The notes beneath the pieces are model-generated. The model was given only the letters and a program-made list of their open reading frames with translations. It did no database searches and had not been told where the DNA came from. The position numbers and the translations under genes are program-made. Positions 26,988 through 36,085 of a stretch of DNA of 64,000 nucleotides are shown one piece after another. Source of the stretch: a bacterium (GTDB taxonomy: Bacteria > UBP13 > UBA5359); NCBI GenBank assembly GCA_028685295.1, contig JAQUEL010000003.1, positions 13,360-77,359 on the forward strand, in the 5' to 3' direction. The stretch's first letter is position 1, and every line of letters starts with the position of its first letter.

Positions 26988-28070
26988 TTATTTCTTCAAC
27001 CACCGTTTCTTATCCTCTTTTCGGTCTTGTTCGGGCTGTCGGGCACTAAACGTTTTATCGCCGGCCAACTGGCCGCAACCACCGCCAACGGTTGTGCCGC
27101 GGCTTTGCCTGAGCGTGTATATCAAGCCTGCGCTATCCAAGGCTTTAGAAAACAAAAGGGCCTCGCGTAATCCTGGCCTTCCGCCGCCGGCAGGATTAAG
27201 AGGAATAACGTTGATATGATATTTGAGCCCTCTAAGAAGCACTGCCAGCGCTCTAATCTGATCCGGGCCATCGTTGACGCTGGGAATAACAGTATATTCA
27301 AATGTTATCCGACGACCTGTTCCGGCCTGATACTCTTTGCAGGCAGAGATGAGAACGCTAAGGGGGTATACCCTGTTTACAGGCATGATGGTGCTGCGCA
27401 CCTCGTCGGTGGCGGCATGCAACGAGACGGCCAAACGTATCTGTATGCCCTCTGTAGCCAGACGCTTTATTTCGGGCACTATACCGCAGGTAGATACGGT
27501 AATCTGCCTCTGTGACAAGCCGTATCCCTCCGGCGCTGTCAGCAACCGTATGGATCGCATTACGGCCTCATAATTGTAAAAGGGTTCTCCCATCCCCATA
27601 TATAAAATATTGTTTATCCTGCGTCCAAGAGCTTTAGCAACAACGTAAATCTCCCCCATTATCTCCGAAGCCGTCATATTACGGCTAAAACCCATAGCAC
27701 CCGTAGCACAAAAAGAGCATCCCAGCGGACATCCGACCTGTGAAGATATACATAAACTGCTGCGCTTGTTATAATGCATGAGCACAGCTTCTATATTTTT
27801 CCCATCAGCAAGGCGTAAAAGAAATTTTACCGTAGCCTCTTCTCGCGATACTGTACGCCCGGCAATTACGGGATGCTCGATAACGGCCTTCTGCTTAAGA
27901 AGAGCTCGCATCGCAAGAGATAGTTCGCTAATTTCATCAATAGATGAAGCCATCTTTGCATGCAAGCGTTTGAATATTTGATCCGCTCTGTAAGGCTCCC
28001 AGCCGAGATCAGCGATAAAGGTCCGCATCTCCTCAGGAAGAAAAGCAAGAGCATCAGCCTTAGCTGTCAT
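26988..28070 (-). CDS. rlmN: Dual-specificity 23S rRNA / tRNA adenine-C2 methyltransferase RlmN
   Basis: Radical-SAM enzyme methylating A2503 of 23S rRNA and A37 of some tRNAs. 360 residues: N-terminal accessory domain, the radical-SAM motif GCPLGCSFCATGAMGF (near residues 110-125) with CxxxCxxC, GMGEPFYNYEAV, SLHAATDEVRS, and a C-terminal cysteine region (RQSRGTTVGGGCGQL) carrying one of the methyl-transfer cysteines. It overlaps the rsmB end by 11 bp. The PP2C phosphatase that usually follows rlmN in Bacillota is absent; the 115-bp gap to the pseudokinase holds no gene. Confidence 0.96.
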   Translation of the reverse strand: MTAKADALAFLPEEMRTFIADLGWEPYRADQIFKRLHAKMASSIDEISELSLAMRALLKQKAVIEHPVIAGRTVSREEATVKFLLRLADGKNIEAVLMHYNKRSSLCISSQVGCPLGCSFCATGAMGFSRNMTASEIMGEIYVVAKALGRRINNILYMGMGEPFYNYEAVMRSIRLLTAPEGYGLSQRQITVSTCGIVPEIKRLATEGIQIRLAVSLHAATDEVRSTIMPVNRVYPLSVLISACKEYQAGTGRRITFEYTVIPSVNDGPDQIRALAVLLRGLKYHINVIPLNPAGGGRPGLREALLFSKALDSAGLIYTLRQSRGTTVGGGCGQLAGDKTFSARQPEQDRKEDKKRWLKK

Positions 28071-29424
28071 TATCGGCCCTCCTTCGCATAGCCGCCAGAA
28101 AGAACCCGTCTGTGCCGTGTACGCCGGGGAGCAGGCGCAAGGTGCCTGCGGTTGTTAGCTGTCCATCATGTAAGCAAAGCGGTAAACGCCGGCTCAGGTC
28201 CAGCGGCATATATTCCCTGTTCGCCGCCAGAAAACTGCTTATGATATCCGAACCTTCCTCCGGCTCGATGCTGCAAACGCTATAGACCAGTATACCACCG
28301 GGACGGACCGCCCGCGCCGCTTCATTGAGAATAGCCGTTTGCAATTCGGGCAACTCCTGCAGCTTCTCCGGCAGAAGACGCCATTTTATCTCCGGCTTTC
28401 GCCTCAGCGATCCTGTGCCTGTACACGGAGCATCCGCCATGACAGCATCAAAGCGTTCATTTACCTTACCTGTAACTTCTCTGGCATCCATCTGAAGAGT
28501 GTCGATAATTCCTATGCCAAGACGGGCTGCATTGGCATGAACAAGCCGCAAGCGTGCCGCATTGATATCTACCGAGAGTATTCGCCCTCTATTTGCCATC
28601 AATTCGGCAACGTGGGTACTTTTACCTCCGGGAGCGCTGCAGAGATCCAAGACATTCTGTCCGGGCATGGGAGTGAGGGCATGAGCAACACACATAGATG
28701 CCTCGTCCTGTGGTTGGAATAGCCCCTCGATGTACTCTGGAGTATTCCAGATGCCCGCTCCCGTTGCCAAATTCAGTGCCTCCGGAAAGAGTCTGCCGGA
28801 TGATACCTGATAGCCTTTCTCTGCTAAGGAGCGCCCTAATTCTTCTGAGGTCGTCTTAAGGAGATTTGTTCGCAGCGTAAGAGGCGGACGTTCGTTATTG
28901 GCCTGGCAAATTGATAAGGCACCGTCAAAACCGTATGCGGTTATCCATCGCTCCACCATCCAGACCGGGTGGCTATGCCGAGCCGATATATAGCCTATCG
29001 GATCTTCATGACAATCCGGCCAATCATTATCCTCGATATCGGCTGGAAGATGCCGCAGAATCGCATTGACCAGGCCTGCGACTCCCTTATGAGCATACCT
29101 CCTGGCCGCTCGGACGGATTCATCCACAACGGCATAGGCTGGAACGCGGGTAAGGAAATATAGTTGATAAATACCTAGGCGAAGAATGTTTTTTATGGGC
29201 AGGGTCAGCTTGGTTACGGGATGCCTGGAGCGGCGATCGATGATATAATCGATCGCCCCCCTCCAGCGCAGAACTCCATAAAGCAGCTCTGTCGCCAGAG
29301 CCGTCTCAACACCCTCACCTATTCCTGTTTCGGCCAACGCCCTACTTAGGGCTATATTAGAAAACGCCTGGCGCTTTTCCATCAGCATCAGCGTTCTCAA
29401 GGCTAGATCTCTTCCCTTTATCAA
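28060..29424 (-). CDS. rsmB: 16S rRNA (cytosine-967) C5-methyltransferase RsmB
   Basis: Methylates C967 of 16S rRNA. 454 residues: N-terminal NusB-like RNA-binding domain (about 1-140), then a SAM-dependent methyltransferase with VLDLCSAPGGKSTHVAELM, DAPCTGTGSLRRKPEIKW (PC catalytic motif) and YSVCSIEPEEG with the second cysteine. The start is TTG at 29424, since no ATG is nearby. It follows the decayed htpX sequence. Confidence 0.95.
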   Translation of the reverse strand: MIKGRDLALRTLMLMEKRQAFSNIALSRALAETGIGEGVETALATELLYGVLRWRGAIDYIIDRRSRHPVTKLTLPIKNILRLGIYQLYFLTRVPAYAVVDESVRAARRYAHKGVAGLVNAILRHLPADIEDNDWPDCHEDPIGYISARHSHPVWMVERWITAYGFDGALSICQANNERPPLTLRTNLLKTTSEELGRSLAEKGYQVSSGRLFPEALNLATGAGIWNTPEYIEGLFQPQDEASMCVAHALTPMPGQNVLDLCSAPGGKSTHVAELMANRGRILSVDINAARLRLVHANAARLGIGIIDTLQMDAREVTGKVNERFDAVMADAPCTGTGSLRRKPEIKWRLLPEKLQELPELQTAILNEAARAVRPGGILVYSVCSIEPEEGSDIISSFLAANREYMPLDLSRRLPLCLHDGQLTTAGTLRLLPGVHGTDGFFLAAMRRRADNDS

Positions 29425-29431
29425 TGCTCTT

Positions 29432-29670
29432 TTATATCCTCATCTTTTCAAGCCGTTCGATACGCTTCTCCAATAGCGAATACGTGTTAAAGCCGCATAT
29501 ACCGAGAACCATCTTATCGCTGAACCAGTAGCTGCTAAAGTTTATCGCAGCCGCCAGAATAAAGGCCATTATTGCCCCGTTGCTTCCACCCAGATAATCG
29601 TCAAAACAAGCAGAAGCGTCATCAGTCGCATAAAAAATGTCTTAACGTAGTTCAGCTTTGTTATATCGCC
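29432..29670 (-). pseudogene. htpX: Decayed htpX (M48 membrane metalloprotease) remnant
   Basis: Two overlapping frames together give the N-terminus of an HtpX-like protease. One frame (29640-29581 region) reads YVKTFFMRLMTLLLVLTIIW and then runs into a stop. The other, entered near 29599, continues with DYLGGSNGAIMAFI, AAAINFSSYWFSDKMVLG and stops at 29434-29432 after a short unrelated tail ending LEKRIERLEKMRI. The N-x-x-SYWFSDKxVL signature is typical of HtpX. The HExxH zinc motif and the rest of the protein are absent, so this is a frameshifted, truncated relic. A small ORF from ATG 29569 remains open but is unlikely to be functional. Confidence 0.65.
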
Positions 29671-29694
29671 GAAGAAATTCTACTACAAATTGGG

Positions 29695-31518
29695 TTAAAA
29701 TAACATAGACGCAACAAACTCCCTTTGAAAATCCGCATTCAAAGAGAGTTCGATATATTCAACCTTTTGCGCCAATCTTCGGGCCCTATACCGGTCATCC
29801 AGGGATGCCAACGCCTTGACGGCTCCAACTCCGGCGGCATTACCTGCAGATATTATTCTCTTCGCATCGATAGCCGGCAAAAGCCCGATCTCCAATGCAC
29901 TGCTTTTATTGATATAATTACCGAATGCGCCTGCCAGCAAAAGAAGAGAAATATCCTTCTCTTCGCATCCAAAATATTTCAAAAGAAGGATGGCTCCGGC
30001 TCGGATAGCGGCTTTTGCCAATTGAACCTCTCTGATGTCTCGCTGAGTAATCTTTACTCTGCCGTCGGCACTATCGCCAAAGAGAATACTGGAAGCGCCA
30101 TCTTCTTCAGCCAGGCGTATGCCTTTAACAGCTCGGCTTCTTTCAAGTGCTTCCTCTCCGGATATGATGTATCCGGATTCATCAATTAAACCGCAACGTC
30201 TGAAAAGGGCCACGGCATCGATTAATCCCGAACCGCAGAAGCCGACAGCCTCCGTTTCACCTATAACCGAACAAACAACTCTTTCATTCTCGATTCTGAC
30301 ACCATCGATGGCTCCGGGAACGGCACGCATACCCCGGGATATATGCGCACCTTCAAAAGCGGGTCCGGCTGCAGCAGAGCAGGCTATCATCCGTTCACGG
30401 TTGCCCAGCACCATCTCGCCGTTAGTGCCGATATCTACAATCAGCTTCAGCTCATCGGCTTCCTCAATGCCGGTGGCCAGTATAACTCCGACCGTATCCG
30501 CACCGACAAAACCGGCGACATTGGGAAGAGTGAAAACATCGGCTGCAGGATTAATACTACCTATACCGGCGCTTACAGCATCGGCACATACTTCGTCGCT
30601 GGTAACGGCTGTGTATGGTGCCGTTGCCAGCGCCCGGACATCAAGCCCCCAGAAGATATGGCTCATACAGGTATTGCCCACCAGAGCAACCTCATAAATA
30701 TTGGTTGTTTCAATATTGTGCCGCCTAGCGAGTTCGCTTATCAGGCCGTTGACCGTATTCAACAGCATATCTTTCAATGCTTGCAATTTCAAATCGTCAG
30801 AGGCATATTCTATGCGGGATATAAGATCTGCTCCATATGTTGCCTGAGGATTGGAGGATGAGGCGGTATCTATCAGCCGCTGCCGGTATACATCCAGCAA
30901 ATAGCTTGCTATTGTGGTGGTGCCGATATCCACTGCCACGGCGTAATTGGCGTCAACGCTATTTCCTCTTTCCACCGTTATCACGCTGTCACCGCGTAAA
31001 ACAACTGTTATCTCCTGTGGAGAGCGCTGATCAAGAAGGCCGTTTAAGCAACGCAGCACGTCGATTCTCAGCGGCTTCACTTCAGCATGCCCGGCCAGTG
31101 CATAGCGCAAACGTTCTGTCGCCGACCACTGCTTTTCCAGGCTGGGAGGCCCTATCACTACCGCCACCTTGCTGACAGAAGGCCTGAAGGCCAGATCGAT
31201 ACGGCTATCACCGGCAAAGAGCTTATGAGTAGCCAGACTGAGCGTATCCTCATAATGTACACTCATATTCTGTTTTGGTCGAAGCCTACAGGCCAATCTC
31301 ATTCCCGCTGATAGATCATCAGATGACAGCAGCCGCAACTCCACCTCATCGGGCACAGCTTCACCATGGATAACCCTTACTTTGCATTTGCCGCAGGTTC
31401 CCAGCCCGCCACAAGGAGCTTCTACGGCCTTGCCGGCATTAATCATGGCCTCCATGAGTGTCTCACCCGGGGACACCTTTATAACTTCACCATCGGGTTC
31501 CAGTATCACCTTGGGCAT
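29695..31518 (-). CDS. ASKHA-domain protein with N-terminal [2Fe-2S] ferredoxin domain (RACo-like)
   Basis: 607 residues. The N-terminal ferredoxin domain (about 1-95) has cysteines C36, C42, C45 and C77 in the C-x5-C-x2-C...C pattern of [2Fe-2S] ferredoxins. A linker is followed by an ATP-binding ASKHA/DUF4445 domain (AVDIGTTTIASYLLD near residue 211 and LIVDIGTNGEMVLGN further on). Proteins of this build reductively reactivate corrinoid proteins at the cost of ATP (for example RACo in acetogens). This suggests corrinoid-dependent methyl transfer in this organism, but the partner is not in the window. It sits 3 bp after fmt, an unusual place among translation genes. Confidence 0.85.
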   Translation of the reverse strand: MPKVILEPDGEVIKVSPGETLMEAMINAGKAVEAPCGGLGTCGKCKVRVIHGEAVPDEVELRLLSSDDLSAGMRLACRLRPKQNMSVHYEDTLSLATHKLFAGDSRIDLAFRPSVSKVAVVIGPPSLEKQWSATERLRYALAGHAEVKPLRIDVLRCLNGLLDQRSPQEITVVLRGDSVITVERGNSVDANYAVAVDIGTTTIASYLLDVYRQRLIDTASSSNPQATYGADLISRIEYASDDLKLQALKDMLLNTVNGLISELARRHNIETTNIYEVALVGNTCMSHIFWGLDVRALATAPYTAVTSDEVCADAVSAGIGSINPAADVFTLPNVAGFVGADTVGVILATGIEEADELKLIVDIGTNGEMVLGNRERMIACSAAAGPAFEGAHISRGMRAVPGAIDGVRIENERVVCSVIGETEAVGFCGSGLIDAVALFRRCGLIDESGYIISGEEALERSRAVKGIRLAEEDGASSILFGDSADGRVKITQRDIREVQLAKAAIRAGAILLLKYFGCEEKDISLLLLAGAFGNYINKSSALEIGLLPAIDAKRIISAGNAAGVGAVKALASLDDRYRARRLAQKVEYIELSLNADFQREFVASMLF

Positions 31519-31521
31519 CTC

Positions 31522-32472
31522 TTACTCCTTAGCCGGCTTTCCCCAAATTTCTCCGCATGCAGGCTTGTATCCATTTATATATTGTGCCGCGTGCAAGCAT
31601 TTCCTGTTCTCAGGCTGAAGCTCTGTTATCAACAGGCCGTCCTGACCGGTAGCCAGCAATATTCCCTGCTCGGATATCTCCACAACCTCCCCGGTCCGAC
31701 CTCCTGAAACAGGTTTTACTTCCGCTCGGCATATTCTCAACCGCTCACCATTTCTATAAGTAAAGGAGGTCGGCCAGGGTATCATCGCCCTTATCAGATT
31801 ACGTATTCGCTCGGCAGAGAAGGACCAGTCGATCTCTGCTTCAGCTTTAGTGATGATCGGCGCATATGTTGCTTTACTCTCATCCTGAGGCACAGCCAGC
31901 GCCCTACCGCGTCCTTCGAGTATTACGGCAGTGGATTCCAATACCAATTCAGCGCCGATTTCCGACAGGCGCCGCCCTAATGTGAGAGAGGTATCATCTG
32001 CATATATGAGCTCAGGCCGTTGCAACAGTATATCCCCGGCATCCACCTTGGCAGTCATATAAAGGATGGTAGCTCCTGTTGCGCTATCGCCATTCATAAT
32101 AGCACGCTGTATGGGCGCTGCCCCTCTGTATGCCGGCAGGAGAGAACCGTGCAAATTCACCGCCCCTAGTTCAGGCACCTCCAGCAGGGATTGTGGCAAT
32201 ATCTGCCCATAAGCAGCCACCCACAGAATTTGCGGTTGCAATGAAGATATTCTATCCAATGCTTCAGCTGACTTTATACGTTCCGGTTGATAGATCTCTA
32301 TGCCTAATTCCAGCGCCGCTTCCTTGGCAGGGCTTAATCTGAGCTTGAGATTACGGCCGGCAGGCTTATCAGGTTGTGTTACCAACAGCGATATGCCCAC
32401 AGCTTCATGCAAACTTCTAATAGAGGGAACAGCAAACTCCGATGTTCCCATGAATATTATCTTCGCTTTCAT
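31522..32472 (-). CDS. fmt: Methionyl-tRNA formyltransferase
   Basis: Formylates initiator Met-tRNA. 316 residues: IIFMGTSEFAVPSI at the N-terminus, the catalytic region NLHGSLLPAYRGAAPIQRAI with Asn-His, and KVDAGDILLQ with the catalytic aspartate, then the C-terminal OB-like tRNA-binding domain (about 205-310). It overlaps the def stop by 4 bp, the classical def-fmt pair. Confidence 0.96.
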   Translation of the reverse strand: MKAKIIFMGTSEFAVPSIRSLHEAVGISLLVTQPDKPAGRNLKLRLSPAKEAALELGIEIYQPERIKSAEALDRISSLQPQILWVAAYGQILPQSLLEVPELGAVNLHGSLLPAYRGAAPIQRAIMNGDSATGATILYMTAKVDAGDILLQRPELIYADDTSLTLGRRLSEIGAELVLESTAVILEGRGRALAVPQDESKATYAPIITKAEAEIDWSFSAERIRNLIRAMIPWPTSFTYRNGERLRICRAEVKPVSGGRTGEVVEISEQGILLATGQDGLLITELQPENRKCLHAAQYINGYKPACGEIWGKPAKE

Positions 32473-32939
32473 TGTTCTGTACCGCTCTTTTTAAGTGTTA
32501 AAGGATCGGCCTTATCCACATAAAGGACACCATCAAGATGATCGATTTCATGCTGCAATGCCTGAGCCAGCAAGCCGGTACCCTCCATTTCAAATTGTCT
32601 GAACTTGAGGTCTCTGGCGCTAACTCTTACCCAGGAGAAGCGCTCTACTTCAGCTGTATAACCGGGAATGCTTAGACAGCCTTCCTGGCAAACGACCCTA
32701 CCGCTACAGGCTACGATTTCAGGATTAATAAGAACTATAAGCCCTTCGCCGATATCCACCAATGCTATCCGCTTATCGGAACCGACCTGAGTAGCAGCCA
32801 AACCAACGCCGTTGGCGGCATATAATGTGCTTGACATATTTCTGATCAACTGCCTTATATCAGGCGTTATCTCCGTTACTTCTCTCGTCTCCTGCCTGAG
32901 ACGGGAATCCTCACTGGTCAATATCTTGAGTACGGCCAT
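32469..32939 (-). CDS. def: Peptide deformylase
   Basis: Removes the formyl group from nascent proteins. 156 residues with the three family motifs: GVGLAATQVG, EGCLSIPG and QHEIDHLDG (metal-binding Cys and two His plus catalytic Glu). I chose ATG at 32939, with AAGGAG about 9-10 nt upstream; the longer frame starts with a GTG that lies before the ribosome-binding site. It lies between priA and fmt. Confidence 0.96.
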   Translation of the reverse strand: MAVLKILTSEDSRLRQETREVTEITPDIRQLIRNMSSTLYAANGVGLAATQVGSDKRIALVDIGEGLIVLINPEIVACSGRVVCQEGCLSIPGYTAEVERFSWVRVSARDLKFRQFEMEGTGLLAQALQHEIDHLDGVLYVDKADPLTLKKSGTEQ

Positions 32940-32969
32940 AGCCGATACACTCCTTTTCACCGTATACTT

Positions 32970-35141
32970 TTAATCGGGGTCCACATCAATTATAAGCCCT
33001 CTCCTGTCAGCCTGGCGCATGGACAGCAGCACTTGCCTCAGATGTTCTAATGTTTTCTCCAGCTCGCTTGATTTGATCAGCAAATGCCATCTATATTCTC
33101 CTTTAAGCCGGGCTATGGCGGCAGGAGCCGGCCCAATAATTATATCATGCTGCGGCAGATTCTGCCGCAGCAGCTCGGCAAAGGCCGTAATCCTGTTCCG
33201 GGCCTTGTCCGGCATTGGATCGAAAGAGACGATACTAATAATACGGCTGAAGGGCGGATATGATAACTCCTCCCGTTGTTGTAATTCCACCTCATAAAAG
33301 CCGGTGTAATTGTGTTCGGCGGCACAGACAATGGCCGAATGTTCCGGATTATACGTCTGCAGCATTACTTTACCCTCGGTAGAGCCGCGGCCCGCCCGGC
33401 CTGCCACCTGCGTCAGAAGCTGAAAAGTCCTCTCACCAGCTCTAAAGGATTCCACATTCAATGATATATCGGCGGCAATAACACCGACAACCGTAACCTC
33501 CGGAAAATCATGCCCCTTGGTAACCATCTGAGTACCTATAAGTATACCGCCGCTTCTGCTCTTGAAAGCCTCTATCAGTTCCTGGTGCGCTCCCTTTCTG
33601 GAAGTAGTGTCTCTATCCATTCTAAAAACCGGTGCATCGGGAAATTCTAATGCCGTACTCTCTTCCAGCCTTTCAGTTCCCAGCCCGAAATACCTGATAT
33701 AATGACTGGAACATTTGGGACAGGTACTCGGCGCTTTTGCCGTATATTCACAATGATGACATGTCAGCATTTTATTTTTCATATGATAGGTGAGCGAGAC
33801 TGAACAGTTAGGACAGCGAACAGAATAACCGCACTCTCGGCAAAGAACAAAGGTGGAGTAGCCCCTTCTGTTCAGAAAGAGTATGCTCTGTTTATCATTA
33901 TCCAGTGCCTCTTTTACCGCATCCATCAGCTTTCGGCTGAAAATACGACGGTTTCCGGATTTAAGTTCCTCTCTCATGTCGATTATCTCAACATGCGGCA
34001 TTTCCCTGTCTGCCACCCGCTTCTTCAATTCCAACAGCACATAATTGCCGTTAGATGCTTGATAATAGCTCTCCAGCGACGGAGTGGCACTGCCCAGCAC
34101 TACCTGGGCAGCATAAAGTTCCGCTCGCTTCATGGCTACATCTCTGGTGTGATACCGGGGGCAGCTATCTTGTTTGTAGCTCTGGTCATGCTCTTCATCA
34201 ATAACTATTATGCCTGGATCTTTTAAAGGAGCAAAAACGGCAGATCTGGGCCCCAATACAATATCTGCATCGCCGTCAGCTATCCTGCGCCATTCCGAGG
34301 CTCTTTCACCGGCCGACATAGCGCTATGCAACACAGCCAGCCTTTGACCGAATCTGCTTCTGAATATGCCGGATATCTGTGGCGTAAGCCCTATTTCCGG
34401 CACGGTCACTATCGCCTGACGGCCGCCAGCCAGTGTCTTCTCAACCATACGGATATATAGTTCTGTCTTACCACTTCCGGTAACGCCGTGCAGAAGCACC
34501 GGCCTGGTATCGCCACGTCTTCTCAAATCCATAACAGCATTCAATACATGCTGTTGCTCATCTGTAAGGCGCTCCGGAATATTATCATTTGCACGTAATG
34601 AAGCGTAAGCTTCATCAGGCGTAACGAAAGAAACGAGGCCTTTTTTTACCAGCGCATTCATTACAGAAGAGCTGACGCCGCAAAGGCGATAACATTCAGC
34701 TCTGCTGAAGCGAAAAGGATTGGCAAGGATAAGATCATACAATCTTTGCTGTAATGCCGTCAATCTGTCAGGCACTCTCTCAGATGGTCCGATCAGAAGC
34801 ACTCTCTGCTTACGAACGCCCTCTTCAATATAAGAGGGATAAAAGAGCCTTAGTGCATCTATGGAGGGAGAGAAATAGTGCCGGGCAATCCATTTAGCTA
34901 ACGCTATAGATTTCTCGCAAAGAAATGTATCATGCCGGATTAAATGGAGTATAGTGCTGAGATCGGCATAAGCAGAATGGCTCTTAAGATGCGCAATTAT
35001 GCCTTTGACATGCCTGCGGTTAAAGAGAACTTCAACTTCATCACCCACCACAACCTCTTCTTGAATATGAGGTGGAACGATATAATCAAAGCCGAATTCA
35101 CCGGTAAGAACGGGAAGATCAACTATAACCTCGGCTATCAT
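32970..35141 (-). CDS. priA: Primosomal protein N' (replication restart helicase PriA)
   Basis: 3'-5' helicase that reloads the replisome at stalled forks. 723 residues: N-terminal 3'-OH binding domain, the helicase core with VTGSGKTELYIRM (Walker A), VIDEEHDQSYKQD (DEEH), a zinc-binding insert with paired cysteines (CRECGYSVRCPNC and CHHCEYTAKAPSTCPKC), and VAGRAGR. It is the normal length. A strong 16-bp hairpin lies just upstream, between it and the foldase gene. Confidence 0.96.
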   Translation of the reverse strand: MIAEVIVDLPVLTGEFGFDYIVPPHIQEEVVVGDEVEVLFNRRHVKGIIAHLKSHSAYADLSTILHLIRHDTFLCEKSIALAKWIARHYFSPSIDALRLFYPSYIEEGVRKQRVLLIGPSERVPDRLTALQQRLYDLILANPFRFSRAECYRLCGVSSSVMNALVKKGLVSFVTPDEAYASLRANDNIPERLTDEQQHVLNAVMDLRRRGDTRPVLLHGVTGSGKTELYIRMVEKTLAGGRQAIVTVPEIGLTPQISGIFRSRFGQRLAVLHSAMSAGERASEWRRIADGDADIVLGPRSAVFAPLKDPGIIVIDEEHDQSYKQDSCPRYHTRDVAMKRAELYAAQVVLGSATPSLESYYQASNGNYVLLELKKRVADREMPHVEIIDMREELKSGNRRIFSRKLMDAVKEALDNDKQSILFLNRRGYSTFVLCRECGYSVRCPNCSVSLTYHMKNKMLTCHHCEYTAKAPSTCPKCSSHYIRYFGLGTERLEESTALEFPDAPVFRMDRDTTSRKGAHQELIEAFKSRSGGILIGTQMVTKGHDFPEVTVVGVIAADISLNVESFRAGERTFQLLTQVAGRAGRGSTEGKVMLQTYNPEHSAIVCAAEHNYTGFYEVELQQREELSYPPFSRIISIVSFDPMPDKARNRITAFAELLRQNLPQHDIIIGPAPAAIARLKGEYRWHLLIKSSELEKTLEHLRQVLLSMRQADRRGLIIDVDPD

Positions 35142-35165
35142 TTCAGAAACCCCACGGCGTTGCTC

Positions 35166-35201
35166 AATAACCTTATAACGCCATCGCGTTATAAGGTTAT
35201 T
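35166..35201 (-). repeat. Perfect 16-bp stem hairpin spanning foldase stop
   Basis: AATAACCTTATAACGC (35166-35181) and its exact reverse complement (35186-35201) flank a 4-nt loop. The foldase stop codon lies in the stem, and priA starts 25 bp beyond it. No T-run follows on the minus strand, so it is not a standard terminator; a processing or mRNA-stability element is possible. Confidence 0.7.
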
Positions 35202-36085
35202 TCCACTTTGGCCTTGCTACGCTGCTCCTGGATCCATCCGGGAATAACTGCCTTACGTTTTTCATCCATAAGCATCTTTTTGATCTCATCCTTCACTGAG
35301 GCCAGAGACATCTCACGCTCAGCTTCCCTGGCTTCCACTTTAATGATATGGTAACCGTAATTAGTTTTGACTATATCACTTATTTCACCAACATTAACAG
35401 CAAAGGCCGCCATTTCAAATTCCGGAACCATCTGCCCGCGAATAAAGGTTCCCAGATCCCCTCCGTTGGCTTTGCTGCCCGGATCGATAGAGATCTCGGC
35501 AGCCAATTCATCGAACTTCTTATCGCCGCTCTTCAGCTGTTCCAAAGCCTTCCTGGCCTCTTTCTCCGTCTTCACCAGAATATGCCTGGCTCTTACCGTC
35601 TCGGGCACAGTATAGCGCTGCTTATTCTCATCATAGTGCTTCTTTATTTCATCATCTGTAACAGCTGTGTCGGCTGCAGTCAGCTTATCCAGCATCAACC
35701 GCGGCGCCATGTCAGCTTTTAAAGCATTCAGATCTAGCTTATAGCGTTTCAAAGCCTCCTCAAAGGCGGCCTCATTGGGAAACTGTGATCTTATCTCGGC
35801 CACCTCGGCATTGACTTCAGCGTCGGTTATCTTGATACCGGCCTTGACAGCGGCTTGCTTGATAATTAACATATCGATCATCTGTTCCAGCATCGAACTA
35901 CCGGCCTGTTTGATTAGCCTATCGACCAGGCTCTGCCTGGTAATCGCCTCCCCATTTACCGTAGCAACGACATCGGACTTGGCGGCAGATGTCGCTGTCT
36001 TTTTGTCAGCTGCGTATCCAACTGTCGCTGCTGATAAAATCATGATTACTGCGGTTGCCGTGAATAGAGTCTTAATTGTTCTCAT
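35189..36085 (-). CDS. Secreted parvulin-type peptidyl-prolyl isomerase / foldase
   Basis: Extracytoplasmic folding catalyst of the SurA/PrsA type, 298 residues. Signal peptide about 1-26 (TATAVIMILSAATVGYA, AxA-like cleavage site; no lipobox cysteine). A SurA-N-like helical region (about 40-150; VATVNGEAITRQSLVDRLI) is followed by a parvulin domain (about 155-255; VRARHILVKTEKEARKAL, GGDLGTFIRGQMVPEFE, TNYGYHIIKV). A basic C-terminal tail follows. The start overlaps the coaBC end by 14 bp. It is normally not part of the coaBC-priA cluster, so its place here is slightly unusual. Confidence 0.88.
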   Translation of the reverse strand: MRTIKTLFTATAVIMILSAATVGYAADKKTATSAAKSDVVATVNGEAITRQSLVDRLIKQAGSSMLEQMIDMLIIKQAAVKAGIKITDAEVNAEVAEIRSQFPNEAAFEEALKRYKLDLNALKADMAPRLMLDKLTAADTAVTDDEIKKHYDENKQRYTVPETVRARHILVKTEKEARKALEQLKSGDKKFDELAAEISIDPGSKANGGDLGTFIRGQMVPEFEMAAFAVNVGEISDIVKTNYGYHIIKVEAREAEREMSLASVKDEIKKMLMDEKRKAVIPGWIQEQRSKAKVEITL

